Below are positions 49,099 to 64,000 of a stretch of DNA of 64,000 nt, piece after piece. The notes under the pieces are model-generated. The model ran no database searches, was not told where the DNA came from, and worked only from the letters and a program-made list of their open reading frames with translations. Each line of letters starts with the position of its first letter. Position 1 is the stretch's first letter. The stretch spans positions 1 to 64,000 of the forward strand of contig JAPYXD010000678.1 in the NCBI GenBank assembly GCA_030998225.1. Direction: 5' to 3'. This DNA comes from Diplolepis rosae (taxonomy: Eukaryota > Arthropoda > Insecta > Hymenoptera > Diplolepididae). The translations under genes were made by a program, and so were the position numbers.

Positions 49099-49994
49099 AA
49101 GGGTGATCAATTTAGAGGTATAGGATTTTAAATTGAAATAAAACAACGAAAATTCAAATTGATAGGGCAATCTTTTTTATTTTTGTGTAGAATCATTCAC
49201 GGTATTTATTTTTTAAAGATAACCCCTTTCAAATGTTGGACGCAACTGCGCTTTAATTCGTCCATCCGTAAACACCAATTTTGAATGACTCGCTCGAGGA
49301 CTTCGGTCGGTATCTCGCTAATAACTTCAGTAATGTTGGCTTCCAATGCCTCAATAGTAGCTGGTTTATCCACCAAACATTTAGACTTTACATACCCTTA
49401 CAAATAAAAGTCCAAAGGTGTGATATCACACGATCTTAGAGGCCAATCCACCGGTCCGAGACGAGAGATAAATTGCTCACCGAAACGACTACGCAGTAAA
49501 TCCATTGTTTCACGGGCTGTATGACATGTAGCGCCGTCTTGTTGGAACCAAATGTCGTGGAGATTACGAGCTTCAATTTCCGGCATCAAAAATCGCCCAA
49601 GTAGTGCCATGAGATAGGCCAAGTTGTTGAGATCGGCGCCGAATCGATTCTTCTGGGTCTTCGCCAAAACTCTCATTTACAACCGCAATATTCTCTACAG
49701 TTCGGACTGTACGTGGTCTAATCGGTCGAGTATCATCCAATAATGTTAAATTATTCTCGAGTTTGCCGATGGTATGCCGAATAGTGCGTTCGGTAGGACG
49801 ATTATGTACACCATAAATTGGCCTGAGCGCGCGATAAACACTTTTCACAGAGCGTCTATATTCGTAATATAATTGTACGATTTGTAAACGTTGTTGAGGC
49901 GCAAGTCTTTCCATGATGAAATGTCAATAAAAACTGAAAAAAATTGTGTCAATAAAACCCTATTGGAAAAAGTACCTCCAATTTGATCACACTT
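49099..49994 (-). mobile_element. 896-bp mariner-like element, TA-flanked
   Basis: The ends AAGGGTGATCAATTTAGAGG and AAGTGTGATCAAATTGGAGG (the right end in reverse complement) are terminal inverted repeats. TA lies just outside both (49,097-49,098 and 49,995-49,996). It encodes a broken transposase on the minus strand. It lies inside the TIR element at 48,662-50,479. Confidence 0.85.
49206..49914 (-). pseudogene. Mariner-like transposase with internal deletion and nonsense codon
   Basis: From the ATG at 49,914 the N-terminal helix-turn-helix region is present (PQQRLQIVQLYYEYRRSVKS, then a DUF4817-like second part with RPTERTIRHTIGKLE and EDPEESIRRRSQQLGLS). Near 49,590 the frame changes and jumps to MPEIEARNLHDIWFQQDGAT, so the segment expected to hold the first catalytic Asp is deleted. 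The second catalytic region is kept (FQQDGATCHTARETMDLLR, GPVDWPLRSCDITPLDFYL). The next codon, normally Trp in this family, is TAA, followed by GYVKSKCLVDKPATIEALEA and a tail to the stop at 49,206. It cannot be active. Confidence 0.85.
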
Positions 49995-50112
49995 TAGAAA
50001 AAGAATATAAAATATCTTAGTAGTGGACTGATCTTTTGTTGTAAGGAGAGATAATGAGAAATAGAAAAAGAGTTCAAAATTTGTAATATGTAGAGATAGA
50101 CAACGACTAGAA

Positions 50113-50440
50113 AGATTGACGTTGATAGATGAAGGATAGAATGAGATAGAAAAGGGGAGATTGAAGAAGATAGACGTGAATTAAGATTAAGAAAGAGATA
50201 AAAAAAGATTGACGTTCATAGATGTGGAATAGAATAAGATAGAAAAGGGGAGATTGAAAAAGATAGACGTGAATTTAGATTGACAAAGAGATAGAAGAAG
50301 ATTAGGGATGATAGATAAAGGATTGGAATGGATAGAAAAGTAGTTATTAGAAAAGATAGACGTGAATTTAGGATAAAAAAGAGATAGAATTGGATAAATT
50401 ATCACTATCTTTTTGTATAATAAAGATTCAAAATGATTCA
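50113..50440. repeat. 93-bp purine-rich tandem repeat, about 3.5 units
   Basis: Units start at about 50,113, 50,206 and 50,299, sharing GATAGAAAAG and AAAAGATAGACGTGAATT. They form the right arm of the TIR element. Because 93 is a multiple of three, a minus-strand frame stays open at 50,187-50,441, but it is low-complexity and not a gene. Confidence 0.85.
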
Positions 50441-50898
50441 AAAGGATAAGAATTCTATCTTTTTACTTCCAGAAGGGATATTTATAGTTTATGTTTACAT
50501 TCACATAAGATAACTTTTTTCCTACACAAATTTTTCATAATGAAAGTTTAGAAAATATGATACAATACAATAACGGAAGTTAATCTGGATCGTATTAGTA
50601 AAACTTTGGCAAGAAATTGTTAAGTTAACTTAAATTCCTAATAACTTCTCCAATTATAAATGTATTTTGTAAAAATAATTTTTTGTTTAATTTTTACTAA
50701 AACAGACCACACAGACGTTCCTCATAGTATTCTATCATATTTCTTAATATTTTTTAATTATTCGCGCTCCGTTCCTTCTGGACCTCGCGCTTCGCATACA
50801 TTCAAGTTTATTTCTTATAATTTGATACTGAAGCTCAAACCAATTTTATAATAATATTACAGATGATGTGAATTACACATTTTCTCAAAGTCACTCTA

Positions 50899-51689
50899 TT
50901 TCTTTTTGAATTTAAGTGAAACAGGAGATTCAATTTACTTAAGGCTCTATCAGCCTTAAGGAACACATTCTCATCATGACGCTCGCGCTTCGCGTTCGAT
51001 TTTCTGTATACATTTCAGTAACTTTTTAATAAATTACATGATTAAATTAATTAATTTTCTTCCAAATCTCTCAAAAAGAAAAAACAATCGTAGACTTTAT
51101 TTAAGGAAACGATTTTGCAGAACAACGCTTATTTCGTATCTCACATATTTTGGTGAAAAAAATCGAATTTTTTTAATATTAAAAATCAAAACATAAAATA
51201 TACATCCTGTCCCGAAATGTCATAATGAGAATTTGTAAACCTCATTTAGGCAAACAATTTTCCATCTAAACGTCTTTTTGTATAAAATGTTACAATTCAA
51301 ATTTGTAGGTCTTTATGTAATAAATAATTTTGTATCATAACTTTTTTTCTTATTTCTTATAGTTTAACTTTAAAATGGATTTTTTATATTGACTTTTTTC
51401 GAATTTGAATGTGCTGTAACATTTCTAATTTTGGTTTAATCGAAAAATATTATTACGATAATTAGTAGAGATTTATGAGCACTATCTAAAACCAGTATTG
51501 AAATTTTTGATTTTTTCAAAAAATTATTTTCCAAAACACAAAAGTAGTGCTCCATCCCTCAATTTTGATTGGATGTGGCTGATTAACGAACTTGTCCTTA
51601 CTTTTTTCGGCTTCGATAAAGTGTACCAAAGCTCAATTCAATCTGATAATTCTATCGAGAGTTATGCCGCACACGACCTACAGACAGTC

Positions 51690-51722
<33 letters not shown>

Positions 51723-51838
51723 CTTTCGTAAAAACCCTTTTTTCTGACTCAGGGGGTCTCAAAACGTAAAGATTTGATGAAAATTTCGAAAGTCATTTTT
51801 CACATAAAAACAATACCTTCTCATCCATGATGAGAATG
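50899..51838. mobile_element. Dispersed repeats, second copies (inverted partner of 42,905-43,790)
   Basis: 50,899-51,111 matches 47,689-47,911. The remainder to 51,838 matches the 42,905-43,790 repeat in reverse orientation, including the (CAGA)n run at 51,681-51,722 and the ATGGATGAGAA-type end. The two blocks adjoin here but are apart elsewhere, so this may be one element of which the other sites hold parts. The left edge is probably near 50,746. Confidence 0.7.
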
Positions 51839-51910
51839 TAAAAAGTTATCTTACACGAATATATTGATCTATAAATTTTATCACATGGTGTAGCTGGTAT
51901 ATGGTTTTAA

Positions 51911-52715
51911 ACTGGGTTTGTTCGCAAAAAAGAATAACTTATTTTTATACTCGTGTGTAACATATATAACATAACATGAAACAAATAAATCACCATTTGA
52001 GTACCTTACTGTATGCATTTACATACCATCTGTATCTATCTATCATCTATCTATCTATCTATCTATCATCTGTGAATTATGATTTTAGGCATAATAGAAA
52101 ACCAAACTTCATTTATAGAGTATTCATTGTTTATTCATCTCGCACGACAATGTTAATCGAAAACGATTAGAATACCGAGCCAGTTTCCCAGTTTTTAGGA
52201 GATGCTGGTTAACACCTTACCACAAGAGCTTATTATACTAGATGTCAAATTGAATAAATCTCTTTGCCGCAGAATAGAAATAACGTGCTCGGAATAGAAA
52301 CCGAGAACCACATGCAAACATATACTACAGTCCTTTCGATCGCATTCACATCTTTTCATCAGTATGTCGTGTCAGTAGTAATGTCAACATGTCGACGACG
52401 CGTAATTATGTTTAATGCACATTTCGATTATTGTGCAATTTTTATCACTTGAATCACTTACAACGTGACTTCTTTGATAAAAACTATTTATCAAAGTGTC
52501 CATATTTTTGTCATCAAATGTAATACTTATGTAATGGTGTATAATCACTGGCATGATAGTGTACACGTCAATTATTTTCTCGAGTACACGAACTAAGCTG
52601 CCTTGCCTGAGTAAAGTTCATGTTGAAATTTGGACAACATCAACTGTTGTGTACCTAGGTCATGCTATCAATGAAATCAATTTTTCCACTAGTCGTCATT
52701 ACCGACATGAAGTTG
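51911..52715. other. 3' flank of the kinase gene with TATC microsatellite
   Basis: This lies downstream of the minus-strand kinase stop codon and probably holds its 3' UTR. Candidate minus-strand polyadenylation signals are ATTAAA (complement of 52,411-52,416) and AATAAA (complement of 52,130-52,135). An interrupted (TATC)n microsatellite occupies about 52,032-52,071. Short open frames here have no recognisable motif. Confidence 0.45.
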
Positions 52716-59477
<6,762 letters not shown>

Positions 59478-59488
59478 TTCTAATACTC

Positions 59489-61015
59489 CTGAAAAAAAAA
59501 CAGAAATAAATAAATTTAGAAAATATTTATTATTCTGAAAGTGTCATTTTTATCCCAGTTTTTCAATTGCAAATAGGTGTATATCACATCTAGTTTCAAC
59601 CTTTATCTGTATTCAGGCAAAAAGCACTTGTTTCTTACGTAATTTCTTGCAATAAATTTGAACCTAACTCAAAAATTACTCTATCACATAAGGTTAATAT
59701 TATACTGCGAAATATTTGACAACTAATTTTACTGGCATTTAGTGAAATTCACTTGCAACTTGAATACTTTTAGCTTTATCAAGCAGAATAACATTTACTC
59801 AGCCATCTACGTTTCTGTTTTGATATCAAGGAATTCATATTTTTATTGAAATTCAAAGATCTATTGAACTTTTAAAACCATATTAGAATTTTGAAGCTTT
59901 TTTTTTCTCAAAATGTAGATAGGGACTTGACAATGAACTTTGAAATAATTTTGAAAATTACGTAATGAACATAAAAAATAGATTTAAAATCTAATTTTGT
60001 ACCTTTTATTTCGTCATTATATGATTGATAATGTCCTTTCGCGCACATAATACTGTACCCATGGAGCTTAGTTATATAGGTGGCAAGTGTTACAAAAGTA
60101 ACTATGTATCCAATTTTAACTCAAAATGTTACTCATACATGTACAGATAATCTTATTAGATTAGCACAAACATGAGCTTCTCAAATTATAAAAATTGTTT
60201 CTTTTATATACAGTGATTATCTCAGAAAACAGATTTTTGGAAAAATACTGAAAATTACTTTTTGATTCTTTCATTATGTTATTGAAGAAGTATATAAACA
60301 TTTCCTTTTAAGATAAAAAAAATTGTCGATTATGTAGAAATCAACAGTAAATGGTGTAGGTGCACTGTGAATGCAAAATTAACAGTTTGAACTGGTTCGA
60401 ATGTCTACTGACAACTATCGTTCTACTTCTTCCGTCGCGTCGGTAAGATAGAGAACGAATATTAATACGAAAAACATGCAAAAAGCAAAAAAGCAAAAAA
60501 TACATGTCAAATGAGAACGTTGTATAGAAACCAAGCAATCTTGAATTTTGTCAAATTCTCGTTTGTATTATTAGTTACTGGATGGTGCTATTTCACTTGA
60601 TAGAAAAACATCCTTTCAAATTAATATTGATGTCAGATGTCACGCTATCATCAAATAATAGCCTGTATTGTATAAATAATCATTAAAAGCTTGATTTATT
60701 TCAGTTTTCTTATCCAAAATTTTGTTTAGAAAAAATTTTAAAACAGAAAAATAATTGTTCCGCTGATTTTGTTTTTTCATTTATTACGAATCAAATTTCT
60801 GACTTCTTAGTGTCATTTTAATATTTCGTATTGTCTCTTTGTTGCTAATATTTTTTGACGATAATGATAGCTTTTCGAATTATTATATTAGGATTTTATT
60901 TTTTCAAGTTAACCTTCTTATTAGTCATTAATATTTACTTTATTGCTGTTGAATTAAATGCTACAAGATAGAAAATGGAAAAGTATACTAACAGTTACAC
61001 CTTATAACGTCAGAA
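59489..61015. other. Kinase 5' flank: upstream intron and probable promoter region
   Basis: The first coding exon begins at a splice acceptor (59,489-59,491), so at least one non-coding exon lies further upstream. A GC-richer patch near 60,400-60,450 is a candidate for it, but I cannot fix a donor or a start site. The divergent frame at 61,016 would share this region. Confidence 0.4.
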
Positions 61016-61219
61016 ATGGCAATCACCGCGTTGACTGACGAACTACCACGGAAACCTCAGGTGCAATTAGATTTTTTCCGCCTACCAGATACAGTTAAAA
61101 TTGCTTTTAAAGAGCATGAACGTGTATCCTATTTCTCGAGTGCTTGCTATATTTCACGTTTTTTGAATTCAGAAATTTCTATACAACTAATTAAATTTAA
61201 AATCATTTTACTTAGATAA
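61016..61219 (+). CDS. Possible first exon of an unknown divergent gene
   Basis: An ATG in good context (AGAAATGG) opens a frame beginning MAITALTDELPRKPQVQL, followed by FFRLPDTVKIAFKEHERV. The first 36 or so codons have normal protein composition and then become Phe/Ile/Lys-rich, as expected after a splice donor. GTGTAT or GTATCC near 61,123 are candidates. I do not recognise the family and found no later exon before the window ends. It is transcribed away from the kinase gene, whose coding start is about 1.5 kb away. Confidence 0.35.
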   Translation: MAITALTDELPRKPQVQLDFFRLPDTVKIAFKEHERVSYFSSACYISRFLNSEISIQLIKFKIILLR

Positions 61220-62509
61220 CGGCGTTTATTCTAGATCAAAGTATTTCTTAATACGTATTATTAGACCCATTTATTTGGAGTAATAAGATGCTTCTCGCAT
61301 TTATTCTGTCTTCTCCACCTGGAATATATATATAATAATAAGCTTTGATCACCTATATGCACTTTTCGATAATTGCAAATTACCCAATTTCAAACATTAT
61401 TAAACAACTGGATCTTCCGCAAAAACCGTCATATAATCCATTTTTGCTTTAAGTACAAATAATAAATACACCGTTTCACATAAAGCGGTGATGTGTGTTA
61501 CCATGGCCGAGCGCTCAAAGTGAATTCACTGCTCTTTCGTATTAGTTTTTGGTACTGACTAACGTTTCTTCACTTCTCACTTCTCTATTCTATTCTCTCA
61601 GAGTGCAGAACAGTCAAAACGAATACACCCAATGGTATGATTTCTCTGCACTCCCTTTTCTTCGCTCTGTCTTTCGCTAATCAACATCTCTCCTGGCTCA
61701 GTCTGTCTCTCTTCTTTATAGTTATCCCTTCTCTTTTGCTTTTACAAACTCCTTAAGTCATATGACCACGACGCACATACATACATACATACATTTCACT
61801 AAACTACTTCTCTTCCAACACAAATATATATCTGCATAAGTTAGGTATCTTCTTTTCTCATTTCATGAAACATGCCAAGATACGATATCTATTTTAACGT
61901 TATACACTTGGTTTGGCATAAGAATAAAAAAAGTATAGATATTCATTTGTGACATATTCTAATACTCTAAATAAATAAATTATACCAAGAACATATACGG
62001 TGCAACAACTCGACCAAGTAATAAGATTATCTGTATAGCTTAGTCTATTTGGGAATACTAAACAAATATTAAGGACATGAGCTGCGCAATTTACATGAAC
62101 AATTCAAGCTATGATATATTTCGACACTTTTTCTTCAAAATAAAAAATTATTTCTCGCTTAAAGTGAAGAACATGATAAATAATATAGACGGAAAATTCG
62201 AGCCTAATTTTTTTGCGTTTGCACTGTTGAAACTATTAGTAAGCTCACCTCGATCGTTATTACAGTAATTAATTTTCTTAATTAACAATTATCGGTAATT
62301 TTTTTATTTTAAAATTTGCCTGTGAACATAAGGTCGTTTCCTGCAGAGATTCTGATTCGCTGAATATGAATTTAAACATAAAGAAGTTCTTAATCTCGTA
62401 AGGTATTATAACGTCCTAGAATGTTCATTAACGTCTGAAAGTAAAACTTATATACTTTGTACTTCAAACAGAAATAAAATGATGTTGGTCATAATAAAAA
62501 AGTAATAAA
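61220..62509. other. Non-coding stretch with pyrimidine-rich tract and CATA microsatellite
   Basis: The stretch at 61,540-61,745 is strikingly rich in C and T on the plus strand, with many TCTC and CTTCTC words, whose complement is GAGA-like. (CATA)n lies at 61,775-61,794. No gene was recognised; the short frame at 62,077-62,268 has no motif. Confidence 0.45.
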
Positions 62510-62594
62510 GACCATGGACCATCTCGAACACGTAACCAATTTTTACATAAATTTATTCGTGTACTTTAGTCACATGTCCGATTCGTTTATAACC
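62510..62594. mobile_element. 85-bp deletion derivative of the CACGTG MITE
   Basis: The left end GACCATGGACCATC with CACGTA at positions 20-25 and the right end (complement) GGTTATAAACGAATC with CATGTG at 19-24 resemble the termini of the 593- and 361-bp copies. TTAA remains only on the right (62,595-62,598). Almost the whole interior is gone. Confidence 0.55.
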
Positions 62595-62857
62595 TTAAGC
62601 ACTTGTTCTCGATATCTTATTTTTTACTTCAACGAATTTTGATTGTTCATTGTTAACATTCTATGCTATGTCATACTATGTCATGTAAAATGACAGTAAA
62701 TGTGATAAAACGTGAGAAGAGATCTATCATAAAATGTTTACTGAAACCAATTTCTTACCTATTATTCTTACATGAATATAAACTATAATTTAAATTTAAA
62801 TGAATATTTAAATAAGTTTTGAAGAAATTTAAACTTCTTTTCAATGTTAATACTTAA

Positions 62858-63216
62858 GGTCATGTGATACTTGAGAGAAGTAGCAAGTTCACGTGAATAA
62901 TTTGATCCCATTTCTACATGTTTGTGTCCAAAATACATAAAATTTTGTTTTCAAAATTTGGAAAATGGTAAAGAAGAGAAAAATGGACGTAGATAGACTA
63001 CTTTCAGTTTTACGAATGAATAAAAAAATTTACCATACAATTTGCTAAAGTTAAACTTTTTTTGATTTCCCAAGCCAAAAGTTATCTATCTACGTCCATT
63101 TTCATCTTCCCCATAATTTCCCAAATTTTGGAAAAAAAATTTTATATACTTTAGACACAAACATGTAGAAACCTAAAATCAATAAAATTTGCTATTTTTT
63201 CAAGCATCACATGCCC
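62858..63216. mobile_element. 359-bp TTAA foldback MITE
   Basis: TTAA flanks both ends (62,854-62,857 and 63,217-63,220). The ends GGTCATGTGATACTTGA and GGGCATGTGATGCTTGA (complement) are inverted repeats. Inside, TACATGTTTGTGTC, AATTTGGAAAATGG and AAAATGGACGTAGATAG recur inverted in the right half, so most of the element folds on itself. It differs inside from the GGCCATGA family. Confidence 0.82.
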
Positions 63217-63299
63217 TTAAAGGCGGTTGATGCATTAACATAACCTCAAACTAAAGAACAGTTTATAGAAGTAAGAAAAGTAGAACTAAAATAAATTTC

Positions 63300-63780
63300 A
63301 ATGCATTTTGGAAAAAACATCAATACTTCGCTTAAAAAAAATTAATCTGAGTCAAAATTATATTCACAATAATAATTATTTAACATTTTGTGTTTTTTCT
63401 TCATTCCCATAATTAACATTTGTAATTTTCATCGAATTTTAATGAACAATAGGCCATTTTCTTCCTTGGAAAATTTTCTACAATACTGTTCATTGAATTT
63501 CAACAAAAATAATGTGTTTAGAATCTCTATACAGTGCAAAATCTATTTATTTAAAAAATCCGAAACAAATTATTTTTAATGAAATCCAACGAACAAAATT
63601 GTAGAGAATACTCCAAGAAACAAACTGAGCTATTGTTCATTAGAATTGGATAAACATTACAGATGCTTAGTAAGATTAAAGAAAAAATACAAGATGTTGA
63701 ATAATTATTATTATAAACATAATTTTGACCCAAACTAATTTTTTTTTAAAATTGTATTGATGCTTTTTCCAAAATGCATT
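63300..63780. mobile_element. 481-bp foldback repeat
   Basis: AATGCATTTTGGAAAAA at the left end is matched in reverse complement at the right end, and pairing continues through CATCAATAC and the GTCAAAATTAT region into both halves. The two short frames on opposite strands (63,388-63,579 and 63,551-63,733) are similar because they read the two arms. No target duplication is clear. Confidence 0.78.
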
Positions 63781-64000
63781 AAAATTAATATTAATATTTA
63801 CATTGTTGAAGAATACAAAAAGGGTGTGCTCTTTCAGATTACCAAAAAAAATATTAGAAAAGGCTGTCCTTCTTTCATATGTTTACCATATTTTCTACGT
63901 TCAGGTATTCAAACCATAATTTAAAGTTTCGAGTATCTAAATAACTCTCTATTATGTTATTATTAATCTGAAAGGCGAATTCATTGTAATTTATAATTGC

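Larger units (their letters stand above)
48662..50479. mobile_element. TIR element with pyrimidine-rich left arm and purine-rich right arm
   Basis: The left end ATCCCTGCTGGAAGTAAAAA and the right end, read in reverse complement as ATCCCTTCTGGAAGTAAAAA, match over 23 bp with one difference. Inside the left end TCTTTTTCTATCCC-like words repeat (48,760-49,000). Inside the right end their complements, such as GATAGAAAAGGGGAGATTG, repeat in 93-bp tandem units. The arms are therefore inverted relative to each other. A mariner-like element sits in the middle. No protein of its own is seen and no target duplication was found. Confidence 0.7.
48635..51906. mobile_element. Old TTAA MITE split by nested insertions
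   Basis: The left end GGCCATGGACTAACC begins right after TTAA (48,631-48,634) and carries CACGTG at element positions 20-25. The right end stops at 51,906 before TTAA (51,907-51,910), with CATGTG at the same distance and the usual AAAAAGTTATCTTACA segment at about 51,840. The middle survives at 50,484-50,745, where CATAAGATAACTTTTTT and CAGACGTTCCTCAT match the two intact relatives at 56,753 and 58,983. Between these pieces sit the element at 48,662-50,479 and the dispersed repeat at about 50,746-51,838. TTAA duplications suggest a piggyBac-type mobiliser. Confidence 0.7.

Noticed and set aside
48662..50479. Separate minus-strand gene at 50,187-50,441
   Set aside because: It reads the 93-bp purine-rich tandem repeat and is low in complexity.
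63388..63733. Two opposite short frames with similar proteins
   Set aside because: They read the two arms of one foldback repeat.

Overview
The window looks like AT-rich, transposon-laden insect DNA. The only intact cellular gene is a spliced NDR-family kinase whose residues follow the fly Tricornered pattern, and the mobile elements (Tnp2-type transposase with a DUF4806 partner, BED-type hAT, Copia, TA-targeting mariner-like, TTAA-flanked MITEs) are typical of arthropods. A hymenopteran is plausible but is inference. There are no bacterial operons, CRISPR arrays, tRNAs or rRNAs.

Layout. Positions 1-30,776 are one tandem-satellite block that is already running at the left edge of the window. 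A very homogeneous 55-bp array (1-28,350) passes into a more diverse 51-bp sub-array (28,351-30,776) that has lost four bases per unit and shows small higher-order repeats. About 200 bp beyond the satellite lies the C-terminal half of a Tnp2/EnSpm-like transposase (30,994-32,076). It is followed on the same strand by an eight-exon DUF4806-type gene (32,304-34,377) carrying two nonsense codons, then GTAC-rich repeats (34,795-35,113) and a possible element terminus (35,554). The N-terminal half of the transposase is absent, and the satellite stands where it should be.

From 35.9 to 52 kb is a transposon graveyard: a 736-bp TIR element, two decayed hAT transposases, a TA-flanked MITE, a deleted Copia fragment, degenerate repeats, and a nest in which one old TTAA MITE (48,635-51,906) was entered by a purine/pyrimidine-armed TIR element, itself entered by a mariner-like element, and separately by a dispersed repeat.

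From 52,716 to 59,477 the minus strand carries tricornered/STK38-like, reconstructed here as nine coding exons giving 464 residues with every splice phase agreeing. Its introns host two TTAA MITEs that each bring a pair of inverted CACGTG sites, and a 2.87-kb foldback element with two 681-bp arms that itself contains a 274-bp MITE. Upstream is a probable promoter region, a possible divergent first exon at 61,016, and three more inverted-repeat elements up to 63,780.

How parts may work together: the kinase is ordinary and conserved. The most unusual structure is the satellite/transposase/DUF4806 block, where a tandem repeat whose every unit contains CACTA meets a truncated CACTA-superfamily-like transposase. 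Whether the satellite grew from that transposon cannot be settled from this window.
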